Assembly: GCF_031755915.1 (NCBI RefSeq)
Contig: NC_083382.1
Location: 6,200,001-6,264,000, forward strand
Reading direction: 5' to 3'
Origin: Ziziphus jujuba
Taxonomy: Eukaryota > Streptophyta > Magnoliopsida > Rosales > Rhamnaceae
Length of the DNA stretch: 64,000 bases
Made by a program: the position numbers and the translations under genes. Below the pieces are notes generated by a model that was not told where the DNA came from, did no database searches, and worked only from the letters and a program-made list of their open reading frames with translations. This document shows positions 48,901-58,789 of this stretch, piece by piece (positions within the stretch are counted from its first letter, which is position 1; each line of letters starts with the position of its first letter).

Positions 48901-50297
48901 ACAGATTCAGAACCTATAAGATTTAAAGCTAGACTTGTGGCTAAAGGATTCACATAAGTAGAAGGTATAGATTACATGGAAATCTTTTCTCCTGTGATAA
49001 AGTATACAACTATCAGAGTAATACTATCTTTGGTAGCTCATTTCAATTAGGAATTGGAGCAGCTAGATGTTAAGACAACCTTTTTACATGGAGAATTAGA
49101 TGAGACAATTTATATGAAACAACCTGAAAGCTTTGAGGTGAAGAATTCAAAACATGAGCTGGTTTGACTATTAAAAAGGTCATTATATGGGCTGAAACAA
49201 TTCCCTAGGCAATAGTACAAGAGGTTTGACACCTATGTAATTAGAATTGGTTTTAAAATGAGTAGTTATGATAGGTGTTTGTATTACAAAGGTGAAAATT
49301 TTAATTTTCCAGTTTATCTACTTCTATATGTGGATGACATGTTGCTTGCCTATCAAAGTTGAGAGAATATCAATCAAGTTAAGGAAGCTTTGAAAGCTGA
49401 ACTCGATATGAAGGAGCTTGGACCTGCAAAGAAGATTTTGGGAATGAGTATTAAAAGAAACAGAGAAAATAATTTGTTATTCTTGAATTAGGAAGATTAT
49501 ATTCAAAAAATCCTTTCTAAATTTTCAATTTCAGAATCGAGATCAGCAAGTGTTCCTTTGGCAAATCACTACAAGTTATCTACAAAGGTTTGTCCTAGTA
49601 CTAAAGAATATAAAGACGAAATGGCTAATGTTCCATACTCTAGTGCAGTTGGTTCTGTCATGTACACCATGATTTGTTGTAGATCGGATTTGGCTCATGC
49701 GAGTAGTGTTTTGAGTAGATATATGGCTAATCCGGGAAGATAACATTGGGAAGCTAGGAAATGGCTGTTAAGGTATTTAAAGGGAACTTCAAATTTTGGT
49801 TTAGTATTTACTCATTGCAAAGATGGTGTGTACTTAGAGGCTATGTAGATGCTGATTATGGAGGAGATAGAGATAGAAGAAGATCTACTTCAGCTTATAT
49901 ATTTACTGTGTGTGACAATTGTGTTAGTTGTAAATCAAAATTACAGTCTCAGGTAGCTCTCTCCACAACTGAGGCTGAATATGTTGCAACAACAGCAGCT
50001 ATGAAGAAAGCACTTTGGTTGAACGGTATGTTAGAAGAGTCAACGTTGTTGGAACAAAAGGCAGTGGTTTATTCAGATAGTCAGAGTTCTATTCAACTTT
50101 GTAATAATACAATTTTTCATGAGAAGACTAAGCATATTGATATTAAATATCATTTTAATAGAGATGTGGTAGAGGAAGGTCTGGTAAAGTTGGAAAAGAT
50201 ATCCACAGAAAAGAATCTTGCAGATATGGGAACTAAGGTGTTACCTGTGAGCAAGCTTGAGTTTTGCAAAAGTTTGCTCAAGGTTGATACATATTGA
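42964..50297 (+). pseudogene. Copia gag-pol polyprotein, interrupted and decayed
   Basis: Gag begins at ATG 42,964 and is cut by a solo LTR after 43,536. It resumes in the same frame at 46,831, with the zinc knuckle CFYCQKEGHFIKAC. Protease: the usual LDSG site reads LDSD near 47,130. Integrase: zinc motif H..LGH...CEYC (47,530-47,650), then the catalytic core near 47,900-48,050 with QQNGIPER. Reverse transcriptase: YVDDMLLA near 49,330. RNase H: ADYGGDRDRRRSTSAY near 49,850 and a C-terminal end at 50,297. At least a dozen stops occur in the main frame, such as 47,122, 47,797, 48,082, 48,310, 48,436 and 48,709, mostly TAG where copia proteins have Gln or Trp. A frameshift lies near 49,832. 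No functional product is expected. Confidence 0.92.
43532..46830 (+). mobile_element. Nested solo LTR, Ty3-gypsy type, 3.3 kb
   Basis: The insert 43,537-46,825 starts TGCAACACCCCGTCCCGAAG and ends GGGTCCTGACA (TG...CA). It is flanked by the 5-bp duplication ATATA (43,532-43,536 and 46,826-46,830). Removing it with one duplication copy leaves gag in frame. No primer-binding site, polypurine tract or gag-pol is found inside, so it is a single LTR left by recombination. The long, AT-rich 3' half and the ACACCCCGTCCC start resemble long LTRs of plant gypsy elements of the Tekay/Del type (family resemblance, not proven). It contains a (GA)n tract at 44,081-44,102. Confidence 0.85.
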
Positions 50298-50366
50298 TAA
50301 TGAAGGAAGTGAGCTGAGAAGCTAAGGAAGTTCAATGCTCTTGACATTGCTTGACTTATTTGAATC

Positions 50367-50377
50367 AAGGTGGAGAT
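50367..50377 (+). other. Copia polypurine tract
   Basis: AAGGTGGAGAT immediately before the 3' LTR, the usual plus-strand priming site in plant copia elements. Confidence 0.85.
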
Positions 50378-50951
50378 TGTTGGTTATGTGATTCAAAGAA
50401 GTCAAACCTTGAATTATTTTTTTGTTGCATAGTTGCTGTCATAAAAACTACGTCGTTTCAATCTTATATCATTAAACAAAACTGTGAGTTTTGGCTTGGT
50501 GGTTTAAAAGCAATTTGACAGTCACGTAAAGGCTTTCCAAGAGTCCTAACAGCAATAGAGATATGCAGCAACAGTTCTACAGCAGCAACGATTCTGCAAC
50601 AACTGGTTTTTTTGATAAAAGGAAGATTCTTTTTGGTGTAAAATTATCTAAGTTCTCTTTCTTTTTCTCTTTAGGCTTTTCTCTTTAGAATTCTCTTGGG
50701 TGAGAGTTGTGAGGTGAGAAAGGTTGTAAAAGGGGATTTTGGGTCTGGTATATGGGTTTTAGGTGGAGCTTCTAAAACAAAGAAAGGGAACTATATAAGC
50801 TATAAAACACATTCAGTTATAGTGCATTGAACTCCTTGTGGAGCTCCAAAAATGTAGATTCAATCTTGAATCGAACCTCATAAATTTTGTGTGTTTTTTG
50901 ATTTATTTTATTAGCTTATTTCTTGAATGTTAGTGTGTTGAAATTGTAACA
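50378..50951 (+). repeat. Copia 3' LTR
   Basis: 574 bp, TGTTGG...GTAACA, TATATAAG at 50,792-50,799. Apart from the 28-bp duplication in the 5' copy and a shorter CTTTCT run it differs by roughly 25-30 substitutions (estimated by eye), so the insertion is old. Confidence 0.93.
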
Positions 50952-50956
50952 GTTAT

Positions 50957-50967
50957 TTTTCTCAACC

Positions 50968-50998
<31 letters not shown>

Positions 50999-52255
50999 AA
51001 CCCAAAAACAAAAAAAATCCATTGTTCCTGATATGTTTGTTGTATTTTAGGAAAAAAAAAATGTTTGTAGTGTATATTTTCCTTTTTCTTTTTATCTTTC
51101 AAGTTAATTTTTTAGATATTATAAGTTTAGTTTTATTATTACTATTACTATTGATTTATGGGAGGATTTTATTTTTTGGGTCAAGAGCTAACATTTTGCT
51201 AGGTCCAAAATTGAACTGATTCAATTAAGTAATTCTTTATTAGGTGTTTCATTTGGTTAGCTCTCATCAAGTTCTTTTGCTTCTATCCTTTCAAAAGCAA
51301 ATAGTTGCAGTTTAGCTATAAGTTTTGGTATTTGCTAACATTGTGAATTTTGTGAAATAGTTCTTCAAACAACATGGAGGATTGGGAGGGATGGGATTGA
51401 GGCAGGAGCCAATCTGGTCCCTATTGATTTTGCATTGTTATCCATAGCCTTCTTAACAATTTATATTAGTTAAGTGTGAGGTAACTATGGTGTTAAGCAT
51501 TATGCCACTCATCAAGGAAGTAATTGTATAAGCTACTACCTACTTACCTGAATGCAGTCTATATTCTTCTACCTCCATATCGGATTTGAGGCTAGTTTTC
51601 AATTTAAGTAACATTTTTATGTATCCATATGTACAGATGTTGCTTTATCTCGACAGTATATAATTAGTCAACGTCAACAAATATTTGTGTTGTCTTTTAC
51701 AGGTTTTTTGATCTGTCAATTACATGGAATTTTAGAGAATTTAGTTCAAAATGAGTTAGTCTAGCATAGGTTATTGTTTACTTTTCAAGATTTACAAGCA
51801 CCGAGAAATAGAATATTGGTAGTTAGCTGAATGCTGCTTCAGTGTGCTTAACTTGGTTGATTACTGGATGCTCTGTTGGTGGTAGAAAATGCAATTTTTT
51901 CTTTTCTTTTGTGGTTGGTTTGTTTTAGTTATGTTTCTACCATTTGGTTGTGTATTTGCTTGAGACCCAGATTTTGACTTAAGTTATATTGATGGCTTAT
52001 ACCCTACGATGGATAGGTTTTGTTTTTCTAGGAAGTAGTACTGTGAATTTTTACATTTGGTATGCTCTGTAGAATGGTTGCTAGATATATTGATAGAATA
52101 GGCAAGTTACATTATTAAGCTTACCCATTGTACATGCATAAATTAACTCATTTTAGTTTACTAAATAAATATATAAATATTTAAGTTCTATTACTAATAT
52201 TGATTAAATTTTAACTATTGAATATAGGTGTAATTATGTTATTGTTTTGTTTCAG
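50957..52255 (+). other. MULE-1 interior after the copia insertion
   Basis: A 30-base A run (about 50,967-50,998) is followed by intron-like AT-rich DNA. No exon other than the Ulp1 piece at the end could be supported, although the segment has the T-rich character of plant introns. Confidence 0.4.
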
Positions 52256-52394
52256 TAGTGACTGTGGCATTTTTGTACTTAAGTACATGGAGCTTTTACA
52301 TGCTAGATTACCATTGAGTTTCACACAAGATGATACATTGTTCTTGAGGAGGAAGTATACTCATGAGGGTTCCAACAAGGAACTAAGTATATGA
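52256..52394 (+). pseudogene. Ulp1-type (C48) SUMO-protease C-terminal exon in MULE-1
   Basis: After a good acceptor (TTTGTTTCAG, ending 52,255) the plus strand reads SDCGIFVLKYMELLHARLPL, then FTQDDTLFLRRKY, and stops at 52,392. The D-C-G-x-F block contains the catalytic cysteine of Ulp1/C48 cysteine proteases and is near the end of the family. Ulp1-like exons are known cargo of several plant MULE lineages (for example Kaonashi in Arabidopsis and CUMULE in melon). The rest of the protease, including the catalytic His, was not found upstream; the copia insertion may separate it. Confidence 0.65.
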
Positions 52395-52439
52395 GTTTGG
52401 GTTGTTGACTCATGAACAACATAATATCATTTTTATTTT

Positions 52440-52985
52440 TTTTGTTTTTGTTACTTTCATTATATTTATAGATGCATCGTTTTTCTTATATTAGCATTTT
52501 AAATGCAAAGATAATAAAGGATTATTTTAATGTTAATTTATCGAAGATAATGATGGATTTTGATGCAAAGATAACTAATTTACTGTCTACAAAATGTGGC
52601 ATGTTTATTAGAATTCCATTTTGCACAAACCCTTATATGCAGCTCAATTCAAGCTTCTGGTAAATTTTTCGCCTGTTGGAAAATTTTCCTCCTAGTGCAA
52701 ATTACTTTCTTTCTATCAGAAAACATTTCCTCCTGTCGGAAAATATTTACTTTGGTCGGAAATTAAGTTCCTCCGCTTGGAAAATCAATTTTCAATAGAT
52801 GAATAAATTAATATTTGGGTAAAAAAATTGAGAGTCGAGACAAAATATTATATAAGATGAAGATGAATTTAACAAAAAATGTATTAACTTTTAAAATCAA
52901 TAACCAATTAAAAGAAAAGAAAAAATGATATATATTTGTTTTTCTTTTCAAAATCATTTGGACATTTCATAAAATGATGATTAAT
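52440..52985. repeat. MULE right-half repeat, copy in MULE-1
   Basis: Shares long blocks with 58,115-58,590, including ATAGATGCATC, GTCGGAAAATAT and TTTAAAATCAATAACCAATT. Both contain many TCGGAAA-type short repeats. Confidence 0.8.
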
Positions 52986-52989
52986 CCCT

Positions 52990-53375
52990 CTATTCGAAGC
53001 AAAAGCTATTTGATGAACATTTCTAGATACATGTTCAACTTTTGAAATCACCTCAACATACAATGGAGGTCACATTATTATCATCGCTCCATTCCTCATT
53101 TCTTAAAGAAAGCATTTCACATCCCTATCATTGTGTATTTTTGTAGGATCTAACTTTTCTGCACATCATCCATATATCCATTTTAACTTTAGCAAATATT
53201 CATTTTGGTCTATCTCAATAGAATTGAAAATTTCATCCTCTAACTCTGATTTTATGCATCTTTTGTTGACGGAAACCATTATATTTTTATCATTTTGATA
53301 CTTCCAATAACCACCATCATTTTGTACCAATGTTACATTGTATAAAACCGCAATTACAATATTATCATCTTTCAT
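52990..53375 (-). pseudogene. MULE transposase N-terminal fragment (MULE-1)
   Basis: From ATG 53,375 the frame reads MKDDNIVIAVLYN, GGYWKYQNDKNI, SELEDEIFNSIEIDQNEY and LKLKWIYG, then a stop. After that, still in frame with further stops, come DRDVKCFL and PPLYVEVI. This matches the N-terminal region of plant MULE transposase proteins (SELEDEV..., LKLKW, ND.D...FL blocks). The catalytic middle and SWIM finger are missing here but present in MULE-2. Confidence 0.7.
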
Positions 53376-54098
53376 TTTACTAGAAAATTAAATAAATAGC
53401 GTTAAACTAAATTAATAAATATATAAAAATATGAATAATACTGCATAAACATATTAACTGTTCAAAAAAACTGCTTCTTTTTTTTTTTCCCGCCAAATAT
53501 TACTTTTTTCTATTGGCGGAAAACTAGCGAAAACTGACAAACAAGCAAAAAATGGCGAAAGTTCATCTTTTTTGCCAATTTTCCTCTGCTTTTATAGGAT
53601 TTCGCAAATTTTCAATTTTATACAATTTTTCCACTATTTTCACACTATATATCACCTAAGTATCTTTAAATTCAAATATAACAGCTTATAAACTAATTTA
53701 TTATACATGCATATCAAAAAAATCTTAAAAGAAAGTGAGAAAATATAAGAGATGCCAAGGAGAACAAATACAAGACATGCAAAGGAGAAAATACATACCC
53801 ATATCAAAATTTTTACCTGATTTTAACTTCGAATGAGAGACAATACGAGAAAAAGAGAGTGAAAGCAGATGCAATGCCAATGGGATCGGTGTCACGAGTG
53901 AAAATGTTTTTTTTCAAAAGAAAATCGGTGCTTATTTGAGAAAGGAGAAAAAGGAAAGGGTAAGCGAAACAACATTTTGTAATTTTCAATTTAATCAAGG
54001 AAATTTTTGTCCATAGTTGGCTATTTTAAAAAAAAAAAGCATAAATTTTTTAAGCAAAGGTAATTATGTGAGCCCAAATAAAAAATGACCTTGCAATA
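53376..54098. repeat. MULE right end, copy in MULE-1
   Basis: Matches 60,030-60,770 closely, including GATGCCAAGGAGA, AAAGCAGATG and GGATCGGTGTCAC blocks. The final shared text is TTTTTGTCCATAGTTG. About 60 bp of unrelated DNA then precede MULE-2. Confidence 0.75.
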
Positions 54099-54349
54099 GG
54101 GTTTTTTTGAAAAATAGCAACCATACAACTTAAAACTTGAAAAGTAGCAAATTTTCTTTTTTTTAAAAAACTAACCAATATTTTATACATTCGGACTAAA
54201 ATGCCCTTATTTATGTTTTTTCTTTTATTTATTTATTTTTTTGTTCTTTTCTCTATCAAAACACCTTTTGCCTTTTTTTTTTTTCTTTTTTTTTTTCCCT
54301 TGGTTTTGGTTTTCTTTTTCTCTACTTTCCCTTTGAAAATGCAGCTAGG

Positions 54350-54750
54350 GCTTTTTGAAAAAGACCATCCTGGTTGCCATTTTCACCCAAATTCTTCTCC
54401 CGCTTGCCGGCATCATCCTCTCCCATCGTTATCTCGGCAAGAGTCGTTCAAATGAGAGCCACCCAGAGACAGAGAAGAGACACGAAAGGCAAAGCCTTCT
54501 CATACCATTCACTGCCGTCGTGGTCAACCTCGCACCACCAACGTCCCATTTGCCATCGTCATCCTCCCACCAGGAGCTAGCTGTAGCCACAGCTGCACAG
54601 TCGAGAAACCTCTCTCTGAAAGCACTGGTGCAGTCTCTTTTTCTTTCCAACAACTTTAACATTTTTTTTCTTGTTCTTGTTTGCTTAAAATCTTCGAGTA
54701 CACAGAAAGTGTGCCATAGCTCACTGTTGCTTGCATTCCGAGTCAAATAG
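54350..54750 (+). other. MULE-2 left interior, possible captured leader
   Basis: Relatively GC-rich compared with its surroundings, with an open plus-strand frame (54,355-54,750) of low-complexity character and no recognisable domain. It begins in sequence related to 41,300-41,400 of MULE-1. It could be the first exon of the captured transcript; no function is proposed. Confidence 0.3.
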
Positions 54751-54759
54751 TAGAGCGTT

Positions 54760-56087
54760 CTTTTTGGGTCTGCAATGAGTATAGTTTTGTTGGTATAAAA
54801 TAGTACAAGGAAGTCAGAAACTTGGGTTATGTCTAAGCATTCTGCATTTTGCGTTTTGCTTTTATGTGTACTAATAATGGGAAATTTGGTGAGTACAACA
54901 AAGTTGAAAATTTTGTAGAAATACATAGCTCTGTAGGTGGCTTTACATTGTGGATTATTTGAACAGAGTTGCTCTAATTTTCATATGCATGCTAGTAGTG
55001 CATCTTGGGTGATTTTTCATCAGATTTGTTTCTTTATTCCAATCTGTTTAATAATAATGTTAAATAATCTTATAGATCTTACTGGCCACTCTATATATTT
55101 TATTTTTGTGTGTATCTAACACATATATACAAATATTGTTGAATATTTCTAAGCTTGACTTGATGAGCTCATTGTTCATGCTTTGTTCTTGTCGCAGTGT
55201 GTTGTCCTACTCTATCCATCAAATTTATTGAAAAAAACTAATAAACTATTTCATATAAATGAAATCGATCACTATATTAAACTTATTGTAACCAATATTA
55301 TTTTATTCTTCATTTAATTAATTTGGATAGACAAGACTGGCTATAAATGTTAATGAAATGTATATTGCATTACTAGTATTATGAATACATTAACATATTT
55401 TTACCATAAAATTTTTCCCCCTAAATAATCAATGCTTGATCTATATTTAATATAAATTATATTAAAGGTATCATCTAAGTCTAACAATTTATTTATCAAA
55501 CTTAAAGATGTCATTATTAAATTGGTTTCTATTTAATTACATTTATCATTTTAATAGTTGATTTAACCATATATAAATTATATTAATATATTAACTAATC
55601 AAATAATGATACTTGCATACTTAATAAATAATTTGATAAAATAATTTGTGTCTTTAGCATTACTCATTTGATAAACTCAATCCCTCCACCTTTGTACTAA
55701 AAGCCTTGAATATATATTTCTATTCTTTGATAGGCACATAAAAGTGTTACAACAATATATTATTTTGCTCTTTTTTTTTATATTATGACTTGGTTGGAAC
55801 GTGTGCCTCACTTGTTATTTGTATGCCTGTGTTCTGTCCGACTTGTCATGAATTCATGCTGGCCCGCTGTAACTGTACCTATTATTGTGTTCGTGCTGCA
55901 TGAATTAGTCAATTAGTAGACTTTCTTTCCCTGAATTTTAATCAAGAGTACTCCTATTAATAATACGTCGATTATCTCAAAATTTATTTTGTAAGTAGAG
56001 GTCATCATGTGTGAGAAGGAAAAAAGAGGTCAATGATAGCATTGATTTGTTTTGATTTCCATCTCATAATTAATTTGATAGATGTAG

Positions 56088-56118
<31 letters not shown>

Positions 56119-56640
56119 CCATATTAAACATCCATTAACTCAGTAGCATCTGCTCTCCCTGAGTAGCTGCATATAACAAGTTCAATTTTCTGTCTGTTGT
56201 ATATATAAAATAGTGATTTATACACAAAACTATTCACTTTAATAATTAAGAGGAAGTTATTGTAGTCCAAAAGACAAACAAAATGATACTGGACAGCATC
56301 GAATTCACACATGCAGGATTTAAGATTAAATATATAACAATGAAAAGAGGTTAACATGATTATTTGAGATTCCCTGTATCCATGACTCTAACTAGCAAAT
56401 AAGTGGGGTAAATTAGGATGAGCCAAATTCTTATATATTTGGCAAAAGTCGGTCCTTTTTATGAGTTTATGCTGCATGTTTATTGTGATAAATATTTGTC
56501 AGATATTTGAGATATATTCATTTAAGATCCAATACTTGTATTGCCATCCACCAGAGAGCTACTTTGCTTATGTTCTTTTGTGAATCCTGGAATTTGATTT
56601 CATTGTGTTGTATTGATATCAGCTATCATTTCTGTCATTA
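54760..56640. other. MULE-2 interior, intron-like AT-rich DNA
   Basis: No exon was supported. Contains a (TA)n tract at 56,092-56,118. Confidence 0.4.
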
Positions 56641-56651
56641 GCTTGTTTCAG

Positions 56652-56769
56652 AATTATGTTCAGGATAACTTAGTTAGCTTGGAGGATAAAATCAGGCAGC
56701 ATGAAGATAACCTTAAATTTCTTACAAATCAGACAAACCAGTTGGATGAATCTATACTTGATTTACAAG
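56652..56769 (+). pseudogene. Captured DMS3-like exon in MULE-2
   Basis: A 118-bp open segment bounded by a strong acceptor (CTTGTTTCAG, ending 56,651) and donor (CAAG/GTGAGG, 56,770). It encodes NYVQDNLVSLEDKIRQHEDN followed by LKFLTNQTNQLDESILDLQ. The block KI-QHEDNLKFL and D-x-IxDLQ is what I recall from the N-terminal coiled coil of plant DMS3, a structural-maintenance-of-chromosomes-hinge-like component of the DDR complex that helps RNA polymerase V in RNA-directed DNA methylation. Neighbouring DMS3 exons were not found within 700 bp. It lies within MULE-2 boundaries on the opposite strand to the transposase. The identity is from remembered family motifs; another coiled-coil gene is possible. 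Confidence 0.6.
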
Positions 56770-56779
56770 GTGAGGTTTT

Positions 56780-57625
56780 CGCCTTTCTTTAACCACTTTT
56801 TCATAGGTATCTACGAATCAAAACTGAGAGTACAGCATTTCTAGTTGCAGCCTCTAATTAAATAAAGAACTAGAATCATCCTATTTGGTCTATTTAACCA
56901 TCTGCATTTACAAGAGTGGAGATTACCATTAGTACTAGAAGTTTACAGTCAAGTTTTTTGCCTTTCTTTAACCGCTTTAAATGGATTTGTAAATTGCTTG
57001 TTTACTTAGTAGGCAATGCATACTCAAGTTTCAAAGTTAGCAATCTGTCCATCTCATGTGGAGGTTGGTTGGTTATAATTTAGATACAACCTGTAGATGA
57101 ATTATTTAATTGTGTTGGAACTTGTGAAACAAATAGAACCAGTTGCATTAAAATGGTGCATCTCTGATACAGGGAAGCTTATCATATCATGTCGCATTAA
57201 AATAGGGTTGCCTCTTGTAAACTTTATTTAATTGACGTTGTTGTGCTTTTGATCCAACATTTCCATTTTTTCTTTTTCTTCTCTTTCAGATGGGATAGGA
57301 AAAAATTGGCATCTATCTCCAACTTAATTCTTTTGAAATTTAAAAAGGTATCTATCATTAAGATTAAAATTTAACTTATTGATGGCACTTCATCAAGTCT
57401 TTGAAGCAAACTTCATTTGGCTGTTGTGGTAGTTTGATAGTTGGGCTCCATTCCTAGAAGTTCAAGCTTTTGGAATTTGTGCTAATTTAACTCAGTTCTA
57501 AAGCAAAATGGTTGACTGGTCATTTATAGAATATGATAATAAATAGAATTGCATTGTAAAAAAAATATCATTTTGAGAACTCTTAAGTAGGTTGAAAAGC
57601 ATTTATATATTCCCAATTATGCATA
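56780..57625. other. MULE-2 interior after the DMS3-like exon
   Basis: Intron-like. A possible acceptor CTCTTTCAG at 57,290 is followed by only a short frame (DGIGKNWHLSPT, then stop) that was not matched to anything. TTTTTTGCCTTTCTTTAACC-like text occurs twice (about 56,780 and 56,955). Confidence 0.35.
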
Positions 57626-57771
57626 AAGTAATTAAGCTTCTTCTTTTTTTGCTAGTGTGGCTGGCCCCCTGGCACCCCTCCCCCCCACGGATCGAACCTC
57701 ACACCACAGCGTGGATTGTGGCTTGCTCTGCCACTTGAGCTGCCACAGTGACCCAAGTAATTAAGCTTCTT
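57626..57771 (-). mobile_element. tRNA-derived SINE with 17-bp target duplication
   Basis: The body, 57,754-57,643 on the minus strand, starts GGGTCACTGTGGCAGCTCAA. It has an A-box-like CTCAAGTGGCAGAGC and a good B box GGTTCGATCCG about 40 bases on, and ends in a short A run. It is flanked by the perfect direct repeat AAGTAATTAAGCTTCTT (57,626-57,642 and 57,755-57,771). All hallmarks of a SINE mobilised by LINE machinery are present. It inserted into MULE-2. Confidence 0.9.
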
Positions 57772-58007
57772 TTGTTGACTTTAACATGAATTTGCATATG
57801 GCATTAAACAATATGATCAATATATAATTAAATAATACGATCAATTTATAAATAATTAAGTTTTGTTACTAATATTGATTTTCTATTTCTATTAGAATTG
57901 GAGGAGTAAGTGATGGACCTAGCAGAAAATTGAAGCACGAAATTTGCGATTATAGGGTTACAAGTGCATGCTGAGAAAATTACACACATACTCACAGAGA
58001 TAGAGAA

Positions 58008-58018
<11 letters not shown>

Positions 58019-58065
<47 letters not shown>
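58019..58065. repeat. (GA)n microsatellite
   Basis: About 22 uninterrupted GA repeats, preceded by GATA repeats. Confidence 0.9.
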
Positions 58066-58070
<5 letters not shown>

Positions 58071-58114
58071 TAAATAGATAGAGAAGCATTGGTGGCGGTT
58101 TGATAGATGCATGC

Positions 58115-58590
58115 CTACATGTTTATAGATGCATCTTTTTTCTTATATTAACCTTTTAAATGTAAAGATAATAATGAGTTTTGATGTAAAAATAACTAAA
58201 TTACTAACTAGAAAATGTGGTATATTTATTAGAATGCAATTTTGCACAAACCTCTTAGATCCAGCTCAATTTTAGCTTCTAGAAAAATTTTCACCTGTCG
58301 GAAAATTTTCCCTCTAAGCGGAAATAATTTTCCTCCTGTCGGAAAATATAGGAAACTATTTACTTCTGTTAAAAACTAATTTCCTCCACTTAGAATATCA
58401 ATTTCCAATAGATGAATAAATTAATATTGGAATAGAAAAATTGAGAGTGGAGACAAAAGATTATGTAAGATGAAGATAGATTTAACAAAAAATGTATTGA
58501 CTTTTAAAATCAATAACCAATTAAAAGAAAAGAAAAAAAATGATATATATTTATTTTTCTTTTCAAAATCATTTGGATATTTCATAAAAT
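58115..58590. repeat. MULE right-half repeat, copy in MULE-2
   Basis: Counterpart of 52,440-52,985 in MULE-1; several TCGGAAA short repeats. The copy ends with ATTTCATAAAATGA in both elements, after which MULE-2 continues into the transposase 3' end. Confidence 0.8.
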
Positions 58591-58789
58591 GAGATGTGAA
58601 CTAAAAATTCAAAATCAATTCCAGAGTAAGTCTTTTCATTTGGGATTAAATTCTTAAAATAAAATTTCTAATTATGTACTACACAATTATCACAACATAA
58701 ATAAAGCATTACCATCGAGTAGAAAATATAATATCCATGATACATAATAATTATCAAAAGACATTAAACCATAACAGTAAATTAAAACT

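Larger units (their letters stand above)
42264..50956 (+). mobile_element. Ty1-copia LTR retrotransposon, full length but defective
   Basis: The element spans 42,269-50,951, with target duplication GTTAT on both sides (42,264-42,268 and 50,952-50,956). Direct LTRs begin TGTTGG and end GTAACA. The primer-binding site TGGTATCAGAGC (42,872-42,883) pairs with initiator Met-tRNA, and the polypurine tract AAGGTGGAGAT (50,367-50,377) abuts the right LTR. The coding order is gag, protease, integrase, reverse transcriptase, RNase H, which defines copia. It carries a nested 3.3-kb solo LTR in gag and many in-frame stops, so it cannot act on its own. It lies inside MULE-1. Confidence 0.95.
41079..54040. 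mobile_element. MULE-1: Mutator-like element, invaded by a copia retrotransposon
   Basis: The left end GGTTTTTTTGAAAAATAACC (41,079) matches the terminal repeats of MULE-2. The left 300 bp resemble the left of MULE-2 (41,060-41,400 versus 54,085-54,400). The right part (52,440-52,985 and 53,330-54,020) resembles the right part of MULE-2 (58,115-58,590 and 60,030-60,770). The intact right terminal repeat is not seen; an internal TTGGCTATTTT at 54,017 marks the last shared sequence. Contents are a Ulp1-protease exon (plus strand) and the transposase N-terminus (minus strand). Without the copia insertion it would be about 4.3 kb. The precise right boundary is uncertain. Confidence 0.65.

Noticed and set aside
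54355..54750. 131-codon plus-strand frame in MULE-2
   Set aside because: Serine-rich low-complexity text with no domain; kept only as a possible captured leader, not as a gene.
57846..58112. 88-codon minus-strand frame
   Set aside because: Mostly the translation of the (GA)n microsatellite (Leu-Ser repeats).
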